Shown here: piece after piece, positions 36,030 through 49,943 of the stretch
Numbering within the stretch: position 1 is the stretch's first letter
Layout: each line of letters opens with the position of its first letter
Source: Xiphydria camelus
Taxonomy: Eukaryota; Arthropoda; Insecta; Hymenoptera; Xiphydriidae
Direction of reading: 5' to 3'
NCBI GenBank assembly: GCA_963678675.1
Contig: OY783198.1
Coordinates: forward strand, 9,502,012 to 9,566,011
DNA: 64,000 nt
Position numbers and translations under genes: made by a program
Notes under the pieces: model-generated
What the model was told of the DNA's origin: nothing
The model's database searches: none
The model's input: the letters and a program-made list of their open reading frames with translations, nothing else

Positions 36030-36242
36030 CGTATGAGGCTAAACTTACTCGCCAAGGAGGAAACTTCAATCACTATTATATCATTATATATGAACTTTTG
36101 GCTCATATTTGCATAATACTTTTTTGAAGGTTACATTTTTATCTACATTAAAATCATATCGATATCGGCCAAAAGTTCATAATTAATGAGATAATAGTGA
36201 TTGAAGTTTCTTTCCTGGCGAATAAATTTAGCCTCATATGGT
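36030..36242. mobile_element. Foldback MITE (about 213 bp)
   Basis: The arms share TATGAGGCTAAA at the ends, followed by GAAACTTCAATCACTATTAT and GAACTTTTGGC, in inverted order on the right (ends TTTAGCCTCATATG). A truncated second copy with the same first 45 bases lies at about 57491-57540. Confidence 0.75.
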
Positions 36243-37066
36243 AGAAGAAATTTTGCACGTCTTAGTTTCATTTTTCCACTCTCGTCGCCATTCTTTCCAT
36301 CGAAGATAATCGTGCATTTCCGGGAGTTTGATTCCCACTACTCTTTTTCCCGCTTCGATCAGTCTCTCTCGTTATAGAGACGCGTAAGAGATATCAGATA
36401 TGCGCGATATGCACGCGATACATTCTAGGATCAATCGTAGAGCGCTATATCGATTATTTTCGAATTTCACTTTCCAGAAATTACGCAAACGCCAGCCAAC
36501 CGGGAAAGTATCCGGTTCCTATTTCGCAAGAGTGCATATTATAAAAGGGAAGCGGGGCTGCAACTCGACGCAAAGTCGATTTAGTTTAATGGCAGGAAAT
36601 TAAACGGCGATTTCAAAATTTATGGGTCATCGATCCCTGCCTCCATTCAATCAGCGATAATGCCGGTGAGGTTCGACGCCCGACCTTAATCTTTCATATC
36701 AATTTCGTAATAATTACGGATGATTCGCGAGGATTACGTACAATCTGGGTGGGTCCGCGCGCGCGCATATTTTTAAACCGCTCGTTACCGGCACGCCGAG
36801 CCGTGACGAGATTAAGCACTGAATGTGCCGTTCGAGGAGGACCGCAATTGCGATCGTTTCCGCACACATCCGATGTGTTCGCGTGGGATGATTCCGCGAA
36901 TTTCGCGCGTAATCAATCGCAGGTTCACGGCTCGACGACACCTTCACCGCGCGTGGGACGAAGAATGACGCGTAAAGAGCGTGTCACTTCCGACGAAATA
37001 TTCGCGTCACGCAACGCGGCGGGATGTCGGAGCACGTATGTACTTCAATGACAAAATCCTCCAATT

Positions 37067-37138
37067 GGGGATGTAGCTCAGTGGTAGAGCGTTCGCTTTG
37101 CATGTGAAAGGTCCCGGGTTCGATCCCCGGCATCTCCA
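37067..37138 (+). tRNA. tRNA-Ala (anticodon UGC)
   Basis: The gene is 72 nt. Acceptor stem GGGGATG pairs with CATCTCC, with discriminator A. A-box TAGCTCAGTGG and T-arm CCGGGTTCGATCCCCGG are present. The anticodon loop TTTGCAT has anticodon TGC. A T-run terminator follows at 37141-37146. Confidence 0.97.
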
Positions 37139-38223
37139 ACTTTTTTTCGCCTCCTTAATTCAAGAATGACATGCCTCGCTAACGCTCACCTCTTGGTAGA
37201 ACGGTCCCTCCTACCTTCGCCCATCGCATCGTTCGCCCCGATAGCTTGCGGACACCTGGACCGCGGTTATTACGATACACTCGCCCCGGCGATGCTACAC
37301 CACCGTGCAACACCCGTCTTGTGCCATACCGGTGGCGTGACTGGCTTTCCAGAACTTGGTACATGATGGGTAAGAAGGCGCTGCTGGTACAACCTGCGCA
37401 GCTGCGAAAGCAGAGTAGATTTCTGAGATGATAACAGCGAAAAATGTCGGGGTTTCGCTCGCCGGATTGCGAAGTGGAAATGCGAGTGTTTTCGGCAATC
37501 GAATGATCTATACGCTCGTCTTATGTGAAAGGGAAATCGAAGAGGGATCGAAATTAATTTATTACGAATATAGTTTCGTTCACACAGTTTCAGTGATAAC
37601 TTTTCTCGTCGTGCGAAGCTTCAAATAGGGAATGTAGAGAGAGAGAGAGAGAAAGAGAGAGACTTTGAACTTTACCTTGTATGGAATTGCAGAGTACAAA
37701 GCAGCCACCTGTGCCATCGACCGTGACCATTAAATAAAGTCGTTCGAGTGACAATGTCAAGGGGTATTAATATCCGCCTATCGATTTCAGCGTGGAATCG
37801 ACGCGTGACGTGTGATATTATCTGGACGAATTGTACTGCTCTAATGTCGAGGGCGTCGAGTGCTATATCTTCCATTTATTCTTCGTCATTACGTAACGCT
37901 TCGTATTATTGTCGTTCTAAACTACAAAGAGACGCGTCAGAAATAAATGCATATCGATGTATTGACGTTTTTGCAATTTAAATGACTGCAGTTATAATAC
38001 ACGCTGTGCCATCTGACCCATCTGACGAACGTGAGAAGTATATTATGGCGTCATCTATCGCACAATGCGGTAAATCTGTTCGAATTGAGGCGATCAGCTG
38101 CGATCAGCTGATGCTGCTGTCAAAAATCAGTCCGTGGTGATGCGTGACTACGTCGCTTAATCAACCCCATACGACATGGAATCGAATAGATAACGAATTT
38201 ACAATCCTTCGTTGCAAGGTAAA
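37139..38223. other. Intergenic, 5' flank of PIKfyve gene
   Basis: No gene was recognised. It contains an AG-rich microsatellite at about 37636-37662. Open frames at 37166-37500 on both strands look like shadows of GC-rich sequence. The last few hundred bases are probably the PIKfyve promoter and 5' UTR. Confidence 0.5.
37636..37662. repeat. (AG)n microsatellite
   Basis: A simple GA dinucleotide run interrupted once by AAA. Confidence 0.9.
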
Positions 38224-41200
38224 ATGAATAAGAACATGAATTCGCCGACCAAACTCACGGAGTTCGCTCCGCTGAGTCCCGAGGAAAGTCAGCCCGTCGT
38301 CGCTTCTCTGTTTTCCAAGCTGTTCGGCTTCGCCAAGAGTGAGTAGCTCTCGAGTCATTCGCTTTACGCTCGAAACAATTGCGTTCCCTCATCCGAGAAG
38401 GAAAGTGGTCGTTTCAATTTCGATACTTTCTATTCTCAGCCGCTTCGAGCAACGACGGAGCAACCTCGTCTCCTAATAACGACGAGCAGAGCTCGTCGGG
38501 CGATTCCGAGTCCTGGAAGCAGTCCGAGAGCGCAGAGAAGTCGCCGGACGACGACGCATCCAGCGTCATAAACTTTCCTCTAGACACATCCGAGGGACGC
38601 AGCCTTCCAAATGTTTTGAAGCGTATCAGTAATATTGTTGCGTCGAAAAGCAACGTATAGCATTTCTAGCTCGCTTCTTTCAATCTCCGGCTTTGCGTTT
38701 ATTTCTCGCGGTTTAATATACTCTCTTCATTTCAATTTAGAATCTTCAATCGTACAAGGACTCACAATTGAGGAGCTACTGGATGCCGGACAGCGTTAGC
38801 AAGCAATGTTACGAATGTGGAGAGCGTTTTACGACGTTTCGCAGGCGACACCACTGTCGGGTGTGCGGACAGATATTCTGCTCGAAATGCTGTTCCGAGG
38901 AAATCCCTGGAAAGATTATGGGATGCACTGGTAAACAACAGATGCGCGCTTTTATTCTAGAAGTACATATTCCTATTTTATACGCGTGATCGTAGCTCGC
39001 ACGCATTCGTCACACTTCCAGGTGACCTGAGAGTCTGTACATACTGCTGCAAAGTAGTTCTTTCCTATTTACAATCGGCCGACATGGGAGCCGATTTGAC
39101 GGCAGATTTGAAAGCTTTGGAAGAAGATCTCCGAGTCAAATATGGCAACGACTCGCCGCCGGTTACTCAGAAAAACGTTAGCGACGTTACTGACGATGAG
39201 ATACAAATATCTAGGACAAATAGCGTAGGATATATGGAGGAAAAATATGCGCTTGGGAGGTACGGCTTAATTCGACTGCAACTTTGGAATAGATGACGTA
39301 ATGATGATAGAAAGATAATTTTTCTAGGCCAAGCAGCTATTTGACGTCGCAAGAGCGATCTATCGTGTTGCAAAATTCAGCCTCGCTCAGAATGATCTAC
39401 GAGGAGCTGTTCAGATCGAGTCAAGCGATCCAATTGCAAACTCACAGGGTTCGATTGAAGAGCTATTACAATTGTTTTTTGGGGAACGAATTGGTCAATT
39501 GGATGATAAGTCAAAACAAAGCAGCGACTCGGTGAGTTATAACGAAACGCGTAACGCGTGTAACATCAAAATTCGACTAACTTAACTTGCTCATTATAGC
39601 GTACAGGCCACCGCAATTGGGCAGGCAATGTTGCAAGCCGATTTCATCGAGTCGGTGTTGTCGGAAAATCAATTTACCGATACGGCGACGATATACAAAC
39701 CGGTGAAACTATCTCGCATGCAAAGCATGGACTTTCTGGCAGAGAATCAGGCATCGTGCGACGCACAGGAGCCAGCGTGGGTGAAGAGTATACCGCAGCA
39801 CGACTCGACTACCGGTAAGATGGTGCTAATTTTCTACTGGGGTAAAAGATCACACGCTTCTTTCCCTCGTTTTCCATAATATCGTTGCATTTTAGATTCC
39901 GAGGGCGAATCTAAGCAGCCGCAGTCGGCCCCGCCGGTGACCGGACGCTTGCCGTCGTCAAGCTCAAGCTTCTACCTGGACCTCAACTTGGAAGCCTCTA
40001 CGGTCACTTTAAAGAGGCCTACTTCCGGGGATTTAACTACCATATCGATAGACGGCAGTAGCGACGGAGCAATTGAACAGAAGGAAGTCAATTTGAAGTC
40101 TCACGAGTGTAACTTGGGAGTTTCCGACGAGCTTTTGAACGACACGCTTCAGGTGCAAGAGTATAGGGAGCGAAATGGATGGCACAAAGTGAACAATTTA
40201 CGCAGCAACTTTGGCGAAATGAGCGCGTACAACCATTTAATGTGAGCACCGGTGGAATGTTGAATATCGTCGATTTACGGAAAGCCGTATCCGTTGATTT
40301 TACACGAAATCTCACAATTGTACTTTTACAGGGACGCGTACAAGGAGCACGAAGATTCATTGGTCAAACAGTTGTTGAATAAGGAAGGTTTGTCTCTGAG
40401 CTGGTCTCAGGTCATCCTACCACTCGCACATCAGATAGTGGATCAGGTCAGACCTGATTTGCGTCACGATGTAGACGACATGGACATCAGACAATACGTC
40501 CAGATAAAAAAGTCCCCAGGAGGTAGTAGAGACGATTGCGAGATTGTTTCCGGGGTAGTTTGCAGTAAAAACGTGGCTCATCGTGGAATGAATGCAATGA
40601 TCGCTCATCCAAAAATATTGCTGCTCCAGTGCGGCTTGATGTATCAACGCGTCGAGGGCAAGTTGTTGAGTTTGGAGCCCATAATGATGCAGGTATAACT
40701 ATCTTTTCTCTACTCTTAACCGCAACATACATATATTCGTTGATATAATTTGATTATCTGATAAAACTCGTAACTTTTGAAACAGAATTAATCCGTGATG
40801 TGTTAAGAATCTTTTTAATCGAAAGAAGCTCACGTCAAAGGCTTGACGGGATCTATTTATAACTGGAACACAAGAAATTCCATTCATTAATAAAATTGAA
40901 TCTGTTACGATCTGTATAAATATTCATTATTGCGCGTGCAGGAAAATGAGTATCTCGGTCATACCGTTGCGCGGATCACTGCACTTGGCCCTGACGTGAT
41001 TATGGTGCATCGTTCGGTGTCTCGATTAGCGCAGGATAGATTAAGAGAATGCGGAGTGACGCTCGTACTGAACGTAAAGCTCAGCGTGCTCGAGAGAATC
41101 GCACGGTGCACCGGTGCTAATATCATCAACAGCATCGATGCTCACATAACTGCGCGTTACAGGCTTGGTACCTGCAAAAAGTTCTATTTAAGAAACTTTC

Positions 41201-44200
41201 CGAACGAGAAAAGTAAGTAGAGCGCGCGGGTTTTCGTTTCGAAGATCGACGGTGCGTAACGTCAAATGCAGTGAAAATCAATTGTCTTCCTAGACGGTGT
41301 GAAGACATTGATGTACTTTGAGGGTTGCACCAATGCGCACCTTGGTTCGACTATTTTACTGCGTGGCGGCTCGCACAGTGAGTTGAAGAGGGTTAAAAGC
41401 GTCACTTCGATGATGATCTTTGCCGCTTATTCTTGGAGATTGGAGAAATCTTTCCTCATGGACGAATTTGCCAGGCCCCCTTCTCCGAAGGATAATTCAT
41501 TCTTGGACGAAACAACGCAGAAAGATCAACTCGTTAAAGGGGACGAACTCGAAGAAGCAGAAATCATCCTGAGAACCGAAAGGAATGGAACTCACGTCGA
41601 ACTTTCTATGTTTACTGCGAATTCCAAAGAAATCGCGGCATTATCGTCGATCGAAAATTCTCCCGCGAACCAAATGTTACCGTGTTCAAACGTTTCTAAT
41701 GATCGCGTTAGATCATTCAGTGATGTGCGAAATACCAAAATTTCCGAGCCCATCGACAAAGGTACTCGGATAAAGGGCGACTGCGGTACTGGGAATGACT
41801 TGCAGGAGAATTTGATAAGTTCGGACACCTTTAAACAAGTGTCATCGATGTTAAATGAAAAGTCAGATCCGTACGACACGTTGAAGCTCTTTAAAGCGAA
41901 AGTAAGGGTGACTTCCAACGATTCGAAGGTTGTCGATGGTTCGACGTCATCGGAGAAATTGCCGTCGAATCAACGCGACCGTAATTTGATAGACGATATT
42001 TCCGAATTAGGAACGAGTCCCGAACACGACAGCACACTGGAATTATTTACCGGGAAGAAAAGCGACGAGAAAGTCGTCGACGTCCCGAAAGCCGAGGAGC
42101 AACTCGAAAATAGAGTAAAACTGAGGGACAAAATCCCATCGGAGGAGAAACGTATTTACGGCGAATGTGTCCGAGATCAAAGCGATCCTTTGCACCAGTA
42201 CTTGAACGAGGAAGACGATCTCTTCGGGCAGACCAGTCCCAACGTTCAACGACTGAGCGTGGCGGATTTGCCGCTTTTGAATAAATTCAAGAAAGCCCTG
42301 GAAGACACGATATTAAGTGTCTCGCCGTATTTAAAATTTTCAATACCGTACATAGAAACCGAGTCAGGCCGAAACTGCGTGCTGAGGAGCTTCTTCCCGA
42401 AGGAGATCTTTCATTCGGCGTACTTTTTCGACAAAATCGAAGGCGCCAAATGTAGCGGCCAGTCCTGCGAGCCTCACGAACGAGAGAATCCTTTGATATG
42501 CCTGACGCTGAAGTCGAAACACCCGTTCATCGAGGCAAAAATAACGACTAGCGCGGACAGTCGGGAAGTGCAAACGCTGTTAGCCAACTTTAGGGCATGC
42601 GGAAGTCGTTTGTATCCGACGAATAACGTCATAGCTCAAGGAACGCAAGTCTCTGTGCAAAACGAAGTTGGCGAACCTCCCGTAATCTGGCCGGACTGCT
42701 TAGACCCCGCTTGCCACCAACGTTTGTCCGTCCTCTTTTGCAGTTTCTCACACAATAGCGACAACGCTCCCGCGTTTTGCGTCAATCCTTGGGTAGTAAA
42801 TATGGATCTTTACGGACGCAACGATATCGCCTTGGGTCGTTTTCTGGAGCGTTATTGCCTCATGCCCGAGTACAAGTGTCCGGCGCAAGCCTGCAGGGCG
42901 CAGGGAAAACACGCGAGGAGGTTCACACACGACGGTGGCTGCGTGCACGTCACCTTGAGCGAGCTGAGCACCGAACCGTTCGGCCAGGAAAATACGAACC
43001 GCATTCTCATGTGGAGCAAGTGCATCAAGTGCAAGACGGTCTCGCCGGTTGTTCCCATATCGGACGATACGTGGTCCTTCTCGTTCGCCAAATACCTGGA
43101 GCTGCGCTTTCACGGCGGCGTCTACACCAGACGTGGCACCGACACGTGTCAACACTCGCTCCATCATGACCACTATCAGTATTTCAGCAGGAAGAACAAA
43201 TTGGCCATGTTCAAGTACGCGAAAATCTCGCAGTGGGAGATTTCGTTGCCGCCACCTTTGATGACCGTCAACTGCGATCTGAAGCAACACGCCAACGTCA
43301 TCGAGGAGATGAAGAGCGTAGCTCTGAAGGGAGACGAGGTGTTCTCGAATATAAGGGACAAATTGGCGACGATGCAGATCGATTCCGAAGGACTGACCGC
43401 CGTCAAGCAGCAGTTGGCGAAGGAGCAGCAGTATTTCAAGAATAAGATCGAAGAGGTCCAGCTGAAGCTGACCTCACCCACTTTGGAGAATAAGAAGCTC
43501 GAGGGGAAGGAGTCCGAGAAGCAGGTGCAAGCTTTGATGTTCAGAATCGAAGACGGGATCGTCATTCTTAAGAGGCTCATCGCGGAAGCCGTGTTCGGTT
43601 GGAATGCAAGGATCTTGGAAGCCGCCGCTAAGAAGAAGGAGGAGAGACCGCGAAGGTTTACGGAACGGTCAATGACGGCAGGCAGCAGTGGGGTCATCGA
43701 AACCGATGGATACATAACCGAAGACACCGCGTCGGAGTCGCAAGTGGAGGACTTGAGTCCCATGTCTGCGGACTACAACGCGGTGGATGCCGTCTCTGCT
43801 GTGCAGGGGGATCTGCAATCGGTCGAACCCGCGGTTGAATCCGATAACGAGATTCCGGATAGCGTGAACCCCGATGAAATAGTGATTATTCAGGGATCAC
43901 CAAAGACTCATCAGCGATCGCACTCGGACGTGCTGCCATTGACTTCGGACGATATGCCGGATAAGAAGAAGAAGAAGAAGACGATACTGTCGCAATTGCT
44001 ACCTTCGGCGGCAATTACCAATCCAATTGCAAATCCACTGGGTCCCTTGGAACATCACTTGTTACCATTGGGGTACGTAAGACGACGACGATTATCAGCG
44101 ACTGTTACAGTACTAACGCAGGGCTGGAAGTGGTCTACGATCTCTAAAATAGGGGAAATAGCGACCCTATAAGCACAAAAAAGTGACCAAATTAACATTT

Positions 44201-46876
44201 ATTTTTGATTTTGAAGTAAACTAGTCTATTATTTAATTTTAATTAATTTTCAAGGAATAAAGAAGCATTACTTACAATGTGTGTTATGTTTATAATTAAA
44301 AAGTTATTTTAAAAGAAAGATTAAACATTACATTTACTTTTATCTCGATGCTTTAATGCCTATTTGTTATGCCATTCGATGATTTACACACACACAAAGC
44401 ACTTGGTCGCACATATATAATGTGAACATAAATCACCACCAGCTGTGGACTGTCATTCGGATGTACATATGTATACAGCACTATATGTATTGCGACAAAA
44501 ATGCACGCGTGAAATTAAAGATTTTTATGCAGCTTGTGTGTTGAAAAAAAAATACTTTTTCGACACCTATATAGAACTTTTGCTATTATGTATCTTTTAA
44601 AATCACAAATGAAAGGTCAAAATATCAAAATTAGGGTGTAAAAGTGACTTGATGAAGAAAGTGAAAAAAAAGTGACCAACTTCCAGCCCTGCTAACGTCA
44701 TAATTACCTCTGTAATTAACTTATTACACACTGGCATAATAATTATACTTGCAGATCCGTGGTACCAATAGTGGTGTACGAATCGGAGCCTTCCTCTATC
44801 ATCGCCTACGCCCTAGACTCGCACGACTACAAACACATGCTGCAGGAACTTCTGCGCTCCACGAAAGGTCCCGACCTCAATCCTAGCCCCCTGTACAAGC
44901 GAAAATTCGCCGACAACAAAGAAAACGCTTCCGATCTCACTCAATCCGGAGAATTCAAACGACCGTCGGTTCTCTCCTTTCTCAGGGGAAACAGCCCGAA
45001 CCTCGCGAGCCCCGTAGAGGCGGACAAGAACGTGCCGACCGTAGAATCGACTGCAATGAATCCTCCCGCGACTTCGGAAACTGACGAAGACAAGAGAGCG
45101 GTCAAACAGCAAAATTACATAGAAGTACAATTCAACGATGCGACGACGAATTTCTTCTGTAGAATTTACTTCGCGGCTCAGTTCGCCGCGTTCCGCGAGA
45201 GCGTATTGCCCTACGGTGAGGACGGCTTTACGAGAAGCTTGAGCCGTAGCATTCAGTGGGCCGCGAGGGGCGGCAAGAGCGGAAGTGCCTTTTGCAAAAC
45301 TCGAGGTGAGGAAGTCGTCGCGGTCACGTTTTATTCTGAGACGTGAAAGTTCTTCCTTGCTGTTGCAGACGACAGATTCATTCTGAAAGAGATGTCTCGA
45401 CTGGAGATGCAAATATTCCTGGATTTCGCGCCGAATTATTTCGCGTATATGGAGAAGTGCCAACAAACGAAGCAGCCGACGCTCCTGGGAAAGATCGTTG
45501 GCGTCTATAGGGTGTCGTTCAAGAATAACACGACGAACGCGGCTTTGCGTACGAGTTTGCTGGTGATGGAAAATTTGTTCCACAATAGGACGATTACGGA
45601 TAAGTTTGACTTGAAAGGTTCCGTGCGGAATCGTCTGGTGAATCCAGAGGACACGGATCAGGAGGGAGAAATAGTTTTGCTGGATGAAAACTTGTTGAAC
45701 AGTAAGTATCTCGTGTGTGTACGTTTGACGGCCTCTTGAGGATTATATCCAACAAGAATATTGCGCAGTGTGAGCTAGCATGAAATAACACGGTGTCTAG
45801 CAAAATGTGAAAAAGAAATTCCCTGACTTTTCTAGGTTTTCCAGTTTGAATTAGCCACATTTCCCTGACCCGCTATGAGTATAAATCTAGTATAAAGTTA
45901 CGCGCATCAATCATTTTTCATCGAATGAAGAAACTAACTAATATTCATAGAACAAATTATGACAACTGAGAACAAAACATTAAAATAATTTTATTTTATC
46001 AAATCATATCATTATTTAATGACTTTTTATAGAGCAAGAAAGAACGTAGACACATACATAGTATACACCTATAGAATACTTTTCTTAGATTTTTATATAA
46101 ATTTAAAAAAATTTTAACAGACTAGAAGTCAGGCTGCTTGTGAGATTTGAGTATTCTTGAAAAATTCCAGAAAATTCTTTATTTTCCCTGACTTTTCCCT
46201 AACCCACATAATTTCCTGACAATTTCAGCAATATTCCAGGTTTTCCAGAATTCCCTAACCGCTGAACACTGTGAAGAATTACAATTGGTGTACTTATCAG
46301 CCCATACAGCCAATGCAACATATTCTTACGTTCTTCATTTTCAGTACGATCCCGCATAATATGTAAAGTCCGACAATATGCCTGTACGTACTTCTTTCAG
46401 TGAGCTGCGATTCCCCGCTGTACATAAGGCCCCATTCAAAGGCAGTTTTAAATAAGGCGATCGAAAAAGACACTAAATTCCTAGCTGACAATTCCGTTAT
46501 GGATTATTCACTACTAGTTGGATTAGAACCGAACTCTGACGAACTCGTTCTCGGAATCATTGGTACGTTCATTTTCATTTTTAATATCTATTCGGTATGA
46601 ATAATTCAACAGCGTGATCAAGTCAAGGGTTACCAATTTTTTCAGCGTTGTCTACTTTCGCTTTCGCACTTTTCAGACTACATAAGAACGTTTACGTGGG
46701 ATAAGAAGTTGGAAACTATGGTGAAAAAGTCTGGTATATTGGGTGGCCAGGGTAAATTGCCGACTATAGTGTCTCCGGAGGAATACAGATCTCGTTTCAT
46801 ACTCGCTATGCATCGGTACTTCCTACCGGTGCCTGACAGATGGACGGGCCTTGGCCGAGGTGTGGAGAGCCCGTGA
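38224..46876 (+). CDS. PIKfyve: 1-phosphatidylinositol 3-phosphate 5-kinase (PIKfyve/Fab1)
   Basis: Fourteen exons join in phase: 38224-38338, 38440-38654, 38741-38930, 39022-39259, 39328-39531, 39600-39814, 39896-40241, 40332-40692, 40942-41212, 41294-44072, 44755-45305, 45369-45701, 46401-46562 and 46677-46876. They give about 2059 aa, close to the roughly 2098 I recall for human PIKFYVE. The FYVE finger is at about residues 124-190, with WMPD, RRHHCR and paired cysteines, and binds PI3P on endosomes. A DEP domain lies at about 265-345 (SQAIQLQTHRVRLKSYYNCF, LVNWMI). A TCP-1/chaperonin-like domain lies at about 540-800 (SGVVCSKNVAHRGMN, LLQCGLMYQRVEGKLLSLEP). A Cys-rich middle region is in the 2.8-kb exon 10. 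The PIP-kinase domain is at about 1680-2055: ILKEM (ATP-binding Lys), FDLKGS, MDYSLLVGL, and DYIRTFTWDKKLE to the terminal WTGLGRGVESP. The enzyme makes PI(3,5)P2 on endosomes. Two TIR elements lie in introns 10 and 12. Confidence 0.97.
44119..44691. mobile_element. 573-bp TIR element in PIKfyve intron 10 with 6-bp target duplication
   Basis: The ends are CAGGGCTGGAAGTGGTC and the inverse GACCAACTTCCAGCCCTG. CTAACG directly precedes (44113-44118) and follows (44692-44697) the element. No transposase frame is visible. The CAGGGCT terminus is hAT-like, though hAT usually duplicates 8 bp. The element at 50338 has a similar terminus and also a 6-bp duplication. Confidence 0.85.
45789..46273. mobile_element. 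TIR element in PIKfyve intron 12 (about 485 bp)
   Basis: Left end CACGGTGTCTAGC matches the inverse of right end GCTGAACACTGTG with a few mismatches. The interior near both ends repeats TTCCCTGACTTTTC and GGTTTTCCAG motifs. Similar TTCCCTGACC sequence recurs at about 62040-62070. No target duplication was found and nothing is encoded. Confidence 0.6.
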
Positions 46877-49393
46877 AAGTGTTCATCCTTGGAATTGGCA
46901 CTCTGACGACTTTTCGCGGTAACTGCGAATACGGCAGTTGTGTACCTTCGTAATCTTTACGTACAACTCACGATTTAATTCCACTAGTAGAAATACCAAA
47001 GCTTTACGTGGAATCTTCATAGAGACCTATAAGAGCTTCCACGTGGTGGGGCCCGTTCAAGCCACTGCTTTTCCTTGGTACATTTGAACCAAGGGCGCGC
47101 CGGTTCGTGATGAGTACGAAGTCTTGTCGAGGTACGTTTCGTATCAAGGACATTTGATACAGTACCATTGCACATTTAACTATAGCACGATTGGCATAAA
47201 TATCGCGACTCGATTTATTTAAATGAAAGCATCTCTGCAGCTGTAGGTGAGAACTCTGCCAAGGATGTATTAATAGTCCCCAAATCCCATAATCTAATTA
47301 GGATTATGTCGTAGCTTTGGTAATTTGTTACGAGATACGTTCACTTGTACATACGTAATGATTTGTCAATAAAATTAAGAATTATTTATTCGCATCATCG
47401 CGGTCAGGGGATTTTTGGGGAGCAAGGAAACGACCAACTATAGTTGATTTGTTCTGTAGTTATACCATACTTCATTTTTGAATGTCAGAGATAAAATGTT
47501 AGAACGAAACGTAACAGAGAAAGGGTTGTTTACATGCACGTTACAACGCGTGTATGAAAGCACCGTTATTAATGATTTATTTAGATAATTTCTCATAATT
47601 ATTTACACGAACATGTTTTATAATTAATAGTCAATTAAACAATAATAGTAATAATAATAACGTAATAGTAATTGCGTAGTGGCCTAAAGTTACAAACACG
47701 AGGACCGCTTTTTTTCAGTAACATTGAAGCGCGTACCTCAAGGAGAAAACACCTCGCCGTGTCTTCCACTCTTCTGACGACTAATTCATTTATATACAAG
47801 AACAAACGAACAATGATTGAAACGCGGCAAAATTCAAAGACTGTCCTCTTACGTACACATGTATCTATTGACCCGTACTCGCATCATTCCTTTTGGAGAT
47901 TGAGAAACAAAACAATCGGACTTTCAACTCTAAAAAAAAGTAGGATGCGAGCACGGGCCAGAATAGTTTACTCACTGGTCCAATTCCGTCCGTAAAACTC
48001 AAGCTGTGCCGCTAACGCGATTCGTTCTTTAAAAAAAATCTCCAGCCTCTTTTATCTTTGCACGTTGCGACGGAATTCAACCCGATGACGTATCGCGAGG
48101 ACTATAGGCAAAACGTCGAGTCCTTGTCGATTCGCCGTGTCGGATTATCTCGTGATTAAGGAACGAACTTAATACGGGACGTTTGGGAAGAGGGAGAAGT
48201 AGTTTCACTCACAAATTATTGTCCGAGAATACCATCGCAAAACTCTTTTGTTCGTGATGTGCAACGACCTCGCAACAATCCAATCTAATCGTGCGAATCT
48301 AGTAAAGCTGCTTCGAAAGTTTCAACGCGAGACGTGATATCTTGCGTGGTTTTCTATTTACGAAACAAGGAATATACGGTGATTTTCTCCTGCTGCTCAT
48401 AAAGCCATTCGACGCGGATGTCAATGGCAAAATTTTCAACGTCACGTTCGGTCCGAACTCTCGCAAATCTCTTCGCGCGCTCTTCCAACTCACCCCTCGA
48501 TATTGCGCAAAGTCGTAGATAAATATTACCATAATACACTTTAGTTAAATATTTCACGAATGACACCTAATTCGAAAGTTATCTCTTAAAACTTTTCATT
48601 TATTCAGACAAACCAGTCTCGTCTTGCACGCAAACGGGAACAATCGTCCTCACTGCAATTAAGTAGGTACTTTGACGAAAACGACCCGAGCTCGCCATCC
48701 CGTTACCCGTGAACTTTTGACCGATATCGTTGCAGAACTTTCTCGCGCGTCGAAATGCAGTCGTTGATAACCAACTTGTGCCGAAAGTCTATAGGTAACG
48801 GGATAATCGACACTAAGAAGAGAAGGAAGCGAGCGAATTCAGGTAATCCCGTGCGTCCACAACTAGAAACTGTTATTTGGACGAATAATCACGAATGACG
48901 TCCAAGCCGCGTCCTAACGAATTACTTCCAAGTACTCCCGACATCAAACGACGGACAGAACCCGTGAGCCATTAATGCCTATAGACTATAGAAATTTAGC
49001 GTGTATCGATGAAGAACGAATCCTTATTGCTCGGATCTACTCTGATCTGACTACAAGCTCGTCCGTTCGAACGGTACCTCCGACGACGGATCTTTGTACC
49101 TTGCAATCGGGGATGGCCAGTCTCCCAATGGCTTTCGTTCGCATCAAAAATCGTGATCGGTACGAATAATGCGACATTCGCGAGACAGTGGGTGGTAGGC
49201 AACGGAAGATTTATTGATAAACGTAAATGGCCCTTTCTTCCATTTGCAACGGGGTCAATACAAAAACAACTCTCTCTCCATTGATTTGTAACGATATCGC
49301 TAATTGTCTTTCATAAATTTAGGAACTACGGTCCTATCGCTTTCGAAGAGGGCTACGCTTCCCGCGTCTATCGAAGGACGAGACGCGCGTGCG

Positions 49394-49424
<31 letters not shown>

Positions 49425-49943
49425 GAGCGCAGACGACAGCGCTAATGGATACGAGCGAACGCCGATCTTCGACGGACTTTGGACATTCTCGCTCCGTCCG
49501 CGGACGACGCAGGAACGGTTATTTGTGTCTCGCACGAGCGACATTCGTCGTCGGGTTTCCCGATGGCGAAGCAACCGCTCGCGTACCGTTCCAAAGATGC
49601 TGGAATTTCGAAACAAAGGTCGCTCCATCCCGCGGAGACGCCGGTGGGAGCGGCTCGCCGATCGACGGGGAAAGCGAAAGCAAGGCAGCTTCTGCCGCGC
49701 TCGTCGATCGAACGCGCGATGGCACGCACCGGTCGTCGTCAATTGGCCATCCCCCGCGCGTTTCGAGTATTTCTCTCTTTTTTTTCTCTCTACATCCACG
49801 CTCCGAGGAGTCGTTCGTCTTTAAAAGGACAGAGGGTGTCGTACGAATCGTCCGCGTCGCGATTCTCCGGGGAGCATTCAACTGTCTTTTAGCGTTATTA
49901 CTTCTTGCAATAAAGTATTGTAAGAGCCGCGGGTAAGTCTGTT
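46877..49943. other. Intergenic between convergent PIKfyve and UBALD genes
   Basis: The first few hundred bases are probably PIKfyve 3' UTR. No gene was recognised. A CT microsatellite lies at 49398-49424. The region 49380-49900 is GC-rich and open in several frames on both strands, none with recognisable protein sequence. It may include the UBALD 3' UTR. Confidence 0.5.
49398..49424. repeat. (CT)n microsatellite
   Basis: An uninterrupted CT run of about 13 units. Confidence 0.95.

Larger units (their letters stand above)
34114..37066. other. Intergenic between the two tRNA genes
   Basis: No protein gene was recognised. GC-rich segments (34600-35260, 36700-37040) yield open frames on both strands without coding signatures. 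Two small inverted-repeat elements lie here, at 35427 and 36030. Confidence 0.5.

Noticed and set aside
49300..49940. Long GC-rich open frames on both strands (up to 210 residues)
   Set aside because: They are built on a CT microsatellite and Arg/Ser-rich low-complexity translation; no homology was recognised and frames overlap on both strands.
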